A model generated the notes under the pieces. It ran no database searches. It was not told where the DNA came from and worked only from the letters and a program-made list of their open reading frames with translations. A DNA stretch of 10,155 bases, from contig DMBB01000389.1 in assembly GCA_003446295.1 (NCBI GenBank), positions 1 through 10,155 on the forward strand, written 5' to 3'. Origin of the DNA: Erysipelotrichaceae bacterium. Lineage in GTDB: Bacteria; Bacillota_I; Bacilli_A; Erysipelotrichales; Erysipelotrichaceae. This document shows positions 1 to 4,991 of the stretch, in pieces. Both the position numbers and the translations under genes were made by a program. Each line of letters starts with the position of its first letter. Position 1 is the stretch's first letter.

Positions 1-168
1 GCACTGCTGGCTTCAGGGATCATTGCGGCGGTGACATTTGTGATCTGCGTGAGCGGCGTATCGATCGGCAAGGTGTTTGGAACAAAGCTTGCCGGAAAAG
101 CATCGATCCTGGGCGGCGTGATCCTGATCGCGATCGGCATTGAGATCCTGGTGTCTGCCTATTTATAA
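1..168 (+). CDS. mntP: Manganese efflux pump MntP, C-terminal fragment
   Basis: Only the last 55 residues are present; the gene begins before the window. They form two hydrophobic segments separated by a short basic loop: roughly residues 1-20 (ALLASGIIAAV...) with a following GVSIGKVFGTKLAGKA loop, then a last helix GGVILIAIGIEILV that ends a few residues before the stop. The G-x-x-x-G-x-x-F-G-x-K loop followed by a GG-hydrophobic-IG helix is the usual end of the MntP (YebN, DUF204) family, six-helix inner-membrane proteins that export Mn(II). The identification rests on this fragment alone, so another small multi-helix exporter is possible. The stop lies 14 bp from the end of the convergent OhrR gene, and no poly-T terminator follows in this direction. 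Confidence 0.72.
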   Translation, partial: ALLASGIIAAVTFVICVSGVSIGKVFGTKLAGKASILGGVILIAIGIEILVSAYL

Positions 169-195
169 AAAAACGAAGAAGCTTATGCTTCTTCG
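168..195 (-). terminator. Intrinsic terminator of the peroxide operon, overlapping the ohrR stop codon
   Basis: A perfect 9-bp stem (CGAAGAAGC / GCTTCTTCG, 174-182 and 187-195) with a 4-base loop is followed, when read on the minus strand, by a run of T (173-168). The stop codon of the OhrR gene (183-185) lies in the loop, so the last codons of the gene form one arm of the terminator. Read on the plus strand there is no T run, so it should act mainly on the minus-strand operon. Confidence 0.8.
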
Positions 196-611
196 CTCAT
201 GATCTGATACAGCAGTCTGTACAGTGTTTCTGCTTCCTCTTTGCTCAAAGGAACGCATGGACCTACTTTTGCCGGGATATCTCCGGCTTTTTCTTTGAGG
301 TCATGTCCTGTTTCTGTCAGTGTGATGAGGACCGTACGTTCATCATCCGCACAGCGTGTTCTCTTCAGCAGGCCTTCCTCCTCCATCTTTTTCAGCATGG
401 GGGTAACGGTTCCTGTGTCCAGATGCAGTCTGGTGCAGATATCGGAGATCCTGATCCCGTCTTTTTCCCACAGGATCATCATGACCAGGTACTGCGTATA
501 GGTCAGTCCGATCTCTTTCAGATAAGGCGTATACAGTCCGGTGACTTTTCTGGCAGCCGCATAAAGCGGAAAGCAGAGCTGGTTTTCAAGCTTCAGCGCG
601 GAATCGTCCAT
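183..611 (-). CDS. ohrR: OhrR-type MarR-family organic peroxide sensor/repressor
   Basis: A 142-residue winged-helix regulator. The N-terminus LENQLCFPLYAAAR is the OhrR signature: Cys13 corresponds to the peroxide-sensing Cys15 of Bacillus subtilis OhrR, and Tyr27 and Tyr38 match the two tyrosines that hold that cysteine in a reactive state. The recognition helix and wing follow (LDTGTVTPMLKKMEEEGLLKR, about 64-84, then DDERTVLITLT, 89-99). The family represses peroxide-resistance genes and lets go of DNA when the cysteine is oxidised. Three further cysteines (59, 87, 119) are present; Cys119 could be a resolving cysteine as in two-Cys OhrR proteins, which I cannot prove. The start codon overlaps the stop of the flavoprotein gene by one base (TAATG), with GGAG nine bases upstream, so it is the last gene of a translationally coupled operon and probably controls it. 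The usual partner ohr is not in view. Confidence 0.9.
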   Translation of the reverse strand: MDDSALKLENQLCFPLYAAARKVTGLYTPYLKEIGLTYTQYLVMMILWEKDGIRISDICTRLHLDTGTVTPMLKKMEEEGLLKRTRCADDERTVLITLTETGHDLKEKAGDIPAKVGPCVPLSKEEAETLYRLLYQIMSEEA

Positions 612-1489
612 TACTGCTGGCTCCGTTTTCTGGCAGCCAGGTAATTAACAGCCGACAAAGCAGCGACGTTTCCCTGTCCGGCTGACTTGATGTACTGATA
701 AGGCTGACCTGCAATATCGCCGGCTGCGAACAGACCGGGCAGGTTGGTTGCCATCTGAAGGTCTACCTTGACAGCGTTGCCTTCAACGGCAAGACCGGGG
801 ACGAGCTGTCCCGGGAACTGGCTTTCTCTCAGGATAAAGACACAGGAAACAGGCCATGTATTCTGGTCGGTCACAAGGGCGTCTGTCTTCATGCTGCCTG
901 TGATCTCAACAGGACGTTCTCTGATGACTTCCACGTTCGGGCTGTTGAATGTGATATCGCCTTTGTAGAGAGGGAAGTAGTATACTTTCTCGCAGACTTC
1001 TCCAAGGAAATCCGCTTCCTCTTCTTCATGTGCGCTGCCGCCGATGCAGGCAACTGTTTTGCCTCTGTACAGCGGTGCATCGCACGTAGCGCAATAGCTG
1101 ACGCCTCTGCCCAGCAGTCTTTCTTCACCGGGATAAGGCTTGCCGGCTGTGACGCCTGTGGCAAGAATGACGGAATCCGCTTCAATGATCTCGTTGGCGG
1201 ATGTCTGCAGTCCGAAGAAATCGCCCATGGCGTATACGGTCGTGATCTTTTCTTCGGTGATGCTGATATTGAGCTCTTCGAGCTGCTTTGTGAAAGCTGC
1301 GGCCATTTCCTTGCCGGTTACGGACGGAAGACCGAGATAGTTCAGGATCGGGTGATCAACGACCTGCATTTTTCTGGAAAGATCCTTGCTGCCGAACAGA
1401 ATGATACTTTTGTTTCTGACGACTGCGGTAATGGCTGCTTCCAGACCTGCCGGGCCTGTCCCGATGATCGCGATATCGTAGCGTGCCAT
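611..1489 (-). CDS. Thioredoxin-reductase-like flavoprotein lacking NADPH motifs (FFTR-like)
   Basis: A 292-residue protein with the two-domain fold of low-molecular-weight thioredoxin reductase. The FAD site is intact: IIGTGPAGLEAA at 8-19, the ATG motif at 110-112, and AAGDIAG at 255-261. The redox disulfide is CATC (Cys133, Cys136). In the middle domain the normal GGGxSA/xEE nucleotide motif is replaced by CIGGSAHEEEEADF (148-161), and the HRR motif that holds the NADPH 2'-phosphate is missing (the stretch reads VYYFPLYKGD). Loss of both motifs is described for the ferredoxin-linked flavin thioredoxin reductases of clostridia and for the pyridine-nucleotide-independent DTR enzymes, so I infer an electron donor other than NADPH. 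The substrate is probably thioredoxin or the peroxidase next door. The start is one base after the peroxidase stop, with AGGA about ten bases upstream inside that gene. Confidence 0.85.
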   Translation of the reverse strand: MARYDIAIIGTGPAGLEAAITAVVRNKSIILFGSKDLSRKMQVVDHPILNYLGLPSVTGKEMAAAFTKQLEELNISITEEKITTVYAMGDFFGLQTSANEIIEADSVILATGVTAGKPYPGEERLLGRGVSYCATCDAPLYRGKTVACIGGSAHEEEEADFLGEVCEKVYYFPLYKGDITFNSPNVEVIRERPVEITGSMKTDALVTDQNTWPVSCVFILRESQFPGQLVPGLAVEGNAVKVDLQMATNLPGLFAAGDIAGQPYQYIKSAGQGNVAALSAVNYLAARKRSQQ

Positions 1490-1490
1490 A

Positions 1491-2033
1491 TCAGATCAGT
1501 CCTGCGATGCAGGCTTCTACATCTTTCATGCTTGCGGTCGGTTCGAATCTTGCGACAACATTTCCTTCACGGTCGATCACGAATTTTGTGAAGTTCCATT
1601 TGATGTCGGGGTTTGTTTTGTAGTTCTTGTCGAGCTTCTTCAGCATAGCGCTCATAGCGAATGCCTTAGGACCATGTCCGAATCCTTCGAAGCCTTTTTC
1701 ACTCTTCAGGAATGTGAAGAGGGGAAGTGCGTTTTCTCCGTTGACATCGGACTTCTTCATCTGCGGGAACTTTGTATTGTATCTCAGTGTGCAGAATTCA
1801 TGGATCTCTTCATCTGTACCCGGTGTCTGTCCTGCAAACTGGTTGCACGGCACATCGACGATCTCAAGACCGCGGTCATGGTATTTTTCATAAATGGATT
1901 CGATATCTTCGTACTGGGGCGTAAAGCCGCAGCCTGTAGCTGTGTTGACGACCATAACGACTTTGCCGGCAAAATCCTTCATGGAGATGACTTCACCCTT
2001 CGGTGCTGTTACGGAATAATCATAGAAACTCAT
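1491..2033 (-). CDS. gpx: Thioredoxin-type glutathione peroxidase (non-seleno)
   Basis: A 180-residue GPx-family peroxidase that reduces hydrogen peroxide and organic hydroperoxides, expected in the cytoplasm (no signal peptide). The catalytic set is visible: Cys35 in NTATGCGFTPQY, Gln69 in PCNQFAGQ, and Trp146-Asn147 in KWNFTKF. Cysteine replaces selenocysteine. Cys81 in EEIHEFCTLRYN matches the resolving Cys82 of yeast Gpx3, which marks the two-Cys, thioredoxin-dependent branch and not a glutathione-dependent enzyme. The reading frame stays open for 21 more codons upstream, but that stretch covers the promoter and ribosome binding site; the ATG at 2033 has AGGAGGT ending ten bases before it. 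It is the first gene of the operon with the thioredoxin-reductase-like protein and OhrR, which fits a peroxide-inducible peroxidase with its own reductase. Confidence 0.93.
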   Translation of the reverse strand: MSFYDYSVTAPKGEVISMKDFAGKVVMVVNTATGCGFTPQYEDIESIYEKYHDRGLEIVDVPCNQFAGQTPGTDEEIHEFCTLRYNTKFPQMKKSDVNGENALPLFTFLKSEKGFEGFGHGPKAFAMSAMLKKLDKNYKTNPDIKWNFTKFVIDREGNVVARFEPTASMKDVEACIAGLI

Positions 2034-2059
2034 AGTGGTATGTACCTCCTTATGTTTTG

Positions 2060-2074
2060 CACAACTATATTGTA
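2060..2074 (-). promoter_or_regulatory. Probable OhrR operator
   Basis: On the minus strand this reads TACAATATAGTTGTG. It matches the B. subtilis OhrR operator pattern TACAATTnAATTGTA at 11 of 14 defined positions and has inverted ACAA/TTGT arms. It contains the -10 box of the peroxidase promoter, so bound repressor would block RNA polymerase. The assignment follows from the match plus the OhrR gene in the same operon; binding is not shown. Confidence 0.7.
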
Positions 2075-2096
2075 TCAAATATAAATGTGTATGCAA
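2069..2096 (-). promoter_or_regulatory. Promoter of the gpx-flavoprotein-ohrR operon
   Basis: On the minus strand a -10 box TACAAT (2074-2069, five of six consensus bases) lies 16 bases after a weak -35 box TTGCAT (2096-2091). Transcription would start about 30 bases before the peroxidase ATG. The -10 box is inside the OhrR-like operator. The promoter fits between the end of the sulfatase maturase gene and the peroxidase; no terminator separates those two genes, so some read-through is possible. Confidence 0.6.
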
Positions 2097-2105
2097 AAGA
2101 ATTGC

Positions 2106-3200
2106 TCAGCGATTTCTGTACTGCCTCGTCAGATATGCAAGCTTCGGCAGTGCTTCATCCAGGAAACTGCGGTAACCGCAGTGATCATCGCTCAGATAGC
2201 AGACATTCTGTCTGCGGCATCCGCCGCTGCAGAGATTTACATGCGGGCAGTCTTTGCAGGGAGATTTCCTGCAGGCAGAACCGGCAATGAAGCGCTTTGC
2301 ACGGTCTGAACTGCGGAGCTGCTCAAAACTGCATTCTCTGAGATCACCGAGCTTCAGTTCATCCAGACAGAAGAAATCACACGGATAAACGCTGCCGTCG
2401 GATTCAATGACATACTGGACGATGCAGCGGCCGATCAGTCCGCACTGATACGGCGGGTAACCGTTGATCATGCCGGCCAGATTTTCAAACAGGTTGATGC
2501 TCATGACATTGCCTTTCAGAGCATCCTCGAACCAGCAGCTGAAGAACTCCTTGTAGAAGCGCTCAAAATCCTCCGGCTTCAATGCCAGCGGATCATCCGT
2601 GCTGCCTAATGCCGGCAGACAGGGGATCAGCTGGATGTATTCAAAGTGCTGCTGTTTATAAAAGGAATACAGCGCTGAGGCATGAGCTGCCAGATCGTGC
2701 GTCACGACCGTCAGGATGTTGTAGTCAACACCTGCTTTTTTCAGCAGTCTGATCCCTTTAAGAACGCGCAGGAAAGCACCTTTTCCTTTGGCGTCATAAC
2801 GGAAATGATCATGATTGGTCTGATAGCCGTCAAGACTGACGCCGAGCAGGAATTTCCTGTCATGCAGGAACTGACAGAATTCTTCTGTGAGCAGGGTGGC
2901 ATTCGTCTGCATGGACCAGTTCACCTGAATATTGTCAAAACGGTCCATGGAAGCCGCAAACTTTCTGAACCAGTCAACACCTGCAACCGTCGGTTCACCG
3001 CCCTGGAAACTGATATTGGCAGTTCCGCCTTCAGGCAGTTCCTCATGGATCCTCTGTGTCAGAATGTCCATCATGTCATCCTGCATGATACCGGTCGAAG
3101 CGACTTCGCGGTTTTCACTGACGTCAGCGTAAAAACAATACCGGCACCGGAGATTGCACAGTGATGATGAAGGCTTGATGAGTACGGAAAGTTCTTTCAT
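2106..3200 (-). CDS. Anaerobic sulfatase-maturating enzyme (radical SAM/SPASM)
   Basis: A 364-residue radical SAM enzyme that converts a Cys or Ser of a sulfatase active site to formylglycine under anaerobic conditions. The SAM cluster motif is Cys15-x3-Cys19-x2-Cys22 in KPSSSLCNLRCRYCFYAD, followed by FQGGEP (65-70). The C-terminal SPASM part carries the auxiliary cluster cysteines: Cys253, 259, 274 (VYPCDFF) and Cys315, 318, 324, 328, 341 (CKDC, LCSGGCRR, HCGY). Asp275 corresponds to the proposed catalytic base Asp277 of the Clostridium perfringens enzyme. I chose the ATG at 3200 because it places the SAM cysteines at 15/19/22, as in that enzyme; an upstream TTG at 3239 in the same frame lies in a terminator stem. 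No good ribosome binding site stands before the ATG. No sulfatase is in the window, so the target is unknown, and a related peptide-modifying role cannot be excluded. Confidence 0.87.
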   Translation of the reverse strand: MKELSVLIKPSSSLCNLRCRYCFYADVSENREVASTGIMQDDMMDILTQRIHEELPEGGTANISFQGGEPTVAGVDWFRKFAASMDRFDNIQVNWSMQTNATLLTEEFCQFLHDRKFLLGVSLDGYQTNHDHFRYDAKGKGAFLRVLKGIRLLKKAGVDYNILTVVTHDLAAHASALYSFYKQQHFEYIQLIPCLPALGSTDDPLALKPEDFERFYKEFFSCWFEDALKGNVMSINLFENLAGMINGYPPYQCGLIGRCIVQYVIESDGSVYPCDFFCLDELKLGDLRECSFEQLRSSDRAKRFIAGSACRKSPCKDCPHVNLCSGGCRRQNVCYLSDDHCGYRSFLDEALPKLAYLTRQYRNR

Positions 3201-3231
3201 GTTTATATTATGCAATGAATCTCCGGATTTT

Positions 3232-3264
3232 AAAAGCAACCACCGCGCATGATGGTTGCTTTTT
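3232..3264 (-). terminator. Terminator behind the DUF3793-flavodoxin operon
   Basis: An 11-bp perfect inverted repeat (AAAAGCAACCA, 3232-3242, and TGGTTGCTTTT, 3253-3263) around a 10-base loop lies 13 bases after the flavodoxin stop. On the minus strand the stem ends in TTTT followed by an A-rich stretch. The symmetric A/T flanks would let it work in either direction. Confidence 0.8.
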
Positions 3265-3276
3265 CAGTGATCCTGT

Positions 3277-3684
3277 TTATGCAAGAACTGCGCCAAGCGC
3301 TTCACACTGTGCCAGTGCGTCATCATCAGGCGCATTGTTTGCGATGACGGACGGGGCTGCCAGAACGATTCCGTAGTTTCCGCAGTCTTCCTCCCATGTA
3401 CGCATCCACTGGCCGTCACCCCAGCCATAGGATCCGAACAGGACAACTTTCTTTCCTGCCAGCTGCGGTGCGGCTTCGGCAAAGAACGGAGCGAATTCTC
3501 CTTCTTCAAGTTCCTCTGCACCCATGGCAGGGCATCCGAGTGCGAATCCGTCATAATCACCGATCGTTGACATGTCGAACGCGGAGACCTGAACTGCCTC
3601 GGTACCGGCTCCTCTGGCAACCGCTTCAGCCATTGCCTCAGTATTGCCGGTCTGACTCCAATAAATAACTGCTGCTTTGCTCAT
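3277..3684 (-). CDS. Flavodoxin
   Basis: A 135-residue short-chain flavodoxin, a small cytoplasmic FMN electron carrier that often replaces ferredoxin when iron is scarce. The phosphate-binding loop is WSQTGNTEAMAEAV (9-22), with Trp9 beside it. The later flavin loops are ALGCPAMGAEELEE (48-61) and GSYGWGDGQWMRTWEE (84-99), the last with the usual G-W-G-D-G pattern. The frame is open upstream for 55 codons, but these overlap the DUF3793 gene. The ATG at 3684 has a strong AAGGAGGA 8 bases before it, and that signal overlaps the DUF3793 stop (3699), so the two genes are co-transcribed and probably translationally coupled. A terminator follows. Confidence 0.92.
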   Translation of the reverse strand: MSKAAVIYWSQTGNTEAMAEAVARGAGTEAVQVSAFDMSTIGDYDGFALGCPAMGAEELEEGEFAPFFAEAAPQLAGKKVVLFGSYGWGDGQWMRTWEEDCGNYGIVLAAPSVIANNAPDDDALAQCEALGAVLA

Positions 3685-3698
3685 ATATTGATTCCTCC

Positions 3699-4250
3699 TT
3701 ATATCTGCACAGCTGCGATCAGCTGTTCCAGTCTGATTCCCATACGTACTCTTTCCTGAAGTGCTTCCGTGCATTTGCGGTACCGTTCGAATGAACGCTT
3801 CGCTTCTTCCGGGTTTCCGTAAACCTTCCACACGCCTGTAAAGAGACACTTTCTGTTCTCAATAAAACCGATCACATCCTCGACCGGATAACCGAGGAAG
3901 ATACCGATCTCATGCGGAAATCCGCATGAATTTCTGATGCGCTCCTTGAGATGTTCGACGGATGATGACAGGTTCTCTGGTGTATAGCCGTAGCTTCTGA
4001 GTATTACGGCGGCTTCCTCGTTGCAGAGATCCCGTTTCAGGTAAACAGGCCGGTATACATAGATCAGCAGTCTGGTCCTGATCCATCCAAGCGAAACGGC
4101 ACGCATGCCTTTCCTGCGCAGGAGCCTGTCCAGTTCATCCACTTCCTTGTCTGCCTGGTCCGGATGGTCAAATGCACAGCTGAACAGATTTCCTGTTTTG
4201 ATTCCCGTCAGTGTCGGTGCGCAGTATCTTACAACAGTCTCGTCAGGCAT
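3699..4250 (-). CDS. DUF3793 family protein
   Basis: A 183-residue protein of unknown function that I recognise as DUF3793. Family-typical stretches are CAPTLTGIKTGNLFSC near the N-terminus (9-24), a LLIYVYRPVYL block (61-71), and the strongly conserved FPHEIGIFLGYPVEDVIGFIEN (111-132) followed by GVWKVYGN. It has no signal peptide or clear membrane segment. Several cysteines (9, 24, 76, 109, 135, 160) are present but form no classical metal motif. In clostridia this family is commonly next to flavodoxin, as here, and I infer a role tied to redox or iron limitation; no reaction is known. The ATG at 4250 has AGGTG eight bases upstream. A perfect 18-bp palindrome lies directly upstream of that ribosome binding site. 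Confidence 0.83.
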   Translation of the reverse strand: MPDETVVRYCAPTLTGIKTGNLFSCAFDHPDQADKEVDELDRLLRRKGMRAVSLGWIRTRLLIYVYRPVYLKRDLCNEEAAVILRSYGYTPENLSSSVEHLKERIRNSCGFPHEIGIFLGYPVEDVIGFIENRKCLFTGVWKVYGNPEEAKRSFERYRKCTEALQERVRMGIRLEQLIAAVQI

Positions 4251-4263
4251 ATATCTTCACCTC

Positions 4264-4281
4264 AGTTAGTTATAACTAACT
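4264..4281. promoter_or_regulatory. Palindromic operator 1 before the DUF3793 gene
   Basis: AGTTAGTTATAACTAACT is a perfect 18-bp palindrome that begins right at the ribosome binding site of the DUF3793 gene. A near copy is found about 250 bp away at 4516-4535, which argues for a specific dimeric regulator. The TTAG/CTAA content recalls DtxR-family metal repressor sites, but the spacing differs from the classic DtxR/IdeR box, so a MarR-type or other repressor is also possible. Confidence 0.7.
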
Positions 4282-4515
4282 AATATGTTGGCCGTGACCA
4301 ACTCACTTGTCAATCACTTTTATAGTGCCGGAAATGAAAAAGGACCGCTGGGAAAACGGTCACTAATTCTGCCTGGTCCGCATGCCGTCGGAGCCCGGCT
4401 TTTGATACTTTTTTCCGGATGCAAGTGTCTGGGAAGGGACCGTACAGCAGGGGAGAACATATCAGGAGTGATGGAGCCTGTGAAGGAGTTATCTGCTGTT
4501 CGTTAGCATTCCGGT
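4282..4515. other. Gene-free block between the two palindromes; probable leader
   Basis: This 234-bp stretch has no convincing gene and matches no riboswitch I know. Three structures are visible. (1) ACAGCAG (4444-4450) pairs with CTGCTGT (4493-4499) around purine-rich internal loops and a small CAGG/CCTG hairpin. (2) A weak 4-bp GCCG/CGGC hairpin lies at 4384-4399. (3) On the minus strand a 5-bp GACCG/CGGTC stem (4361-4343) runs into five T (4341-4337), terminator-like; an alternative pairing of GGTCC (4375-4379) with GGACC (4342-4346) would compete with it. If the minus-strand promoter at 4541-4569 is used, the block is a roughly 285-base leader of the DUF3793 operon. Confidence 0.4.
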
Positions 4516-4535
4516 CAGTTAGTTCTAACTAACTG
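4516..4535. promoter_or_regulatory. Palindromic operator 2
   Basis: CAGTTAGTTCTAACTAACTG has two 9-base inverted arms around a 2-base centre and shares 17 of 18 bases with operator 1. It starts six bases after a minus-strand -10 box, so it would cover the transcription start of a promoter pointing at the DUF3793-flavodoxin operon. The regulator is not encoded in the window as far as I can tell. Confidence 0.7.
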
Positions 4536-4540
4536 TCTAA

Positions 4541-4569
4541 ATAGTAACAAAGGAAATATCGGATGTCAA
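4541..4569 (-). promoter_or_regulatory. Probable promoter of the DUF3793-flavodoxin operon
   Basis: On the minus strand a perfect -35 box TTGACA (4569-4564) is followed after 17 bases by TACTAT (4546-4541, four of six consensus bases). The predicted start falls in operator 2. This gives an RNA with a leader of about 285 bases before the DUF3793 ATG. A second TTGACA on the minus strand at 4313-4308 lacks a -10 box at proper spacing. Confidence 0.5.
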
Positions 4570-4618
4570 CAAATATTATCTTCTTTCTTTTTTGACACTT
4601 TTTCTGTGATCATGAGAG

Positions 4619-4647
4619 TTGACTTATACCCCCTGGGGGTATATATT
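4619..4647 (+). promoter_or_regulatory. Promoter of the csoR-copA operon
   Basis: TTGACT (4619-4624) and TATATT (4642-4647) are separated by exactly 17 bases, each one base off consensus. Transcription should start near 4654, leaving a leader of about ten bases that still contains the GAGGA ribosome binding site (4656-4660) of csoR. Confidence 0.75.
4625..4643 (+). promoter_or_regulatory. CsoR copper operator
   Basis: TATACCCCCTGGGGGTATA is a perfect palindrome with 9-bp arms and a single central base, the G/C-core, A/T-flank layout typical of CsoR sites. It fills the spacer between the -35 and -10 boxes, so bound apo-CsoR would block polymerase, and Cu(I) would relieve this. Confidence 0.88.
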
Positions 4648-4664
4648 GACTGCGTGAGGAACAT

Positions 4665-4979
4665 ATGAGTGAAGAAATGATGGAATGTCCGCATTGCGGA
4701 ACAAAACATAAGAAACGTACAGAAGAAGAAAAAAAAGCACTGCTGCTCAGACTGAAAAAAGCAGAGGGGCAGATCAGAGGAATTGAAAAAATGGTGGAAA
4801 GCGATATGTACTGTCCGGATATTCTCATCCAGGTATCTGCTGTCACAAGTGCTCTGAACAGTTTCAATAAGGAACTGCTCGCTGCGCATATCAGATCCTG
4901 TGTGGCGGAGGATATCCGTGCCGGACAGGATGATTCGATCGATGAGCTTGTCAAAGTCCTTCAGAAACTGATGAAGTAG
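4665..4979 (+). CDS. csoR: Copper-sensing repressor CsoR
   Basis: A 104-residue all-helical DUF156 repressor. The Cu(I) ligands of the family are all present: Cys50 in DMYCPDIL, His75 and Cys79 in AAHIRSC. The core RLKKAEGQIRGIEKMVE (29-45) is the standard first helix. With copper bound, CsoR leaves its operator and the copper export genes are expressed. The operator lies directly in front of this gene and copA follows 12 bases after its stop, so the operon is self-regulated. An extra N-terminal MECPHCGTKH with Cys8-x-x-Cys11 precedes the helical core; its role is not known to me and it could bind zinc or copper. GAGGA five bases before the ATG supports the start. Confidence 0.94.
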   Translation: MSEEMMECPHCGTKHKKRTEEEKKALLLRLKKAEGQIRGIEKMVESDMYCPDILIQVSAVTSALNSFNKELLAAHIRSCVAEDIRAGQDDSIDELVKVLQKLMK

Positions 4980-4991
4980 AAAGGCTATTCA

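Noticed and set aside
1028..1591. A 187-codon plus-strand open frame across the flavoprotein and peroxidase genes
   Set aside because: It is antisense to two genes with clear catalytic motifs, is rich in Cys and Arg, and has no family signature.
2034..2096. A longer N-terminus for the glutathione peroxidase
   Set aside because: The extra 21 codons overlap the promoter, the OhrR-like operator and the AGGAGGT site, and have no GPx similarity.
3201..3239. A TTG start for the sulfatase maturase
   Set aside because: It lies in the stem of a terminator, has no ribosome binding site, and would shift the SAM cysteines from the usual 15/19/22.
3685..3849. A longer N-terminus for flavodoxin
   Set aside because: The extension overlaps the DUF3793 coding region; the strong AAGGAGGA before 3684 and the flavodoxin fold fix the start.
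4285..4506. A 73-codon plus-strand open frame between the two palindromes
   Set aside because: It has no ribosome binding site, and the translation is low-complexity without a recognisable domain. It fits exactly in the leader block and is probably chance.
4282..4515. A known riboswitch (cobalamin, FMN, T-box, Moco) before DUF3793
   Set aside because: I found no B12 box, RFN core, T-box TGGNACCGCG or convincing Moco core on either strand; only isolated short matches.
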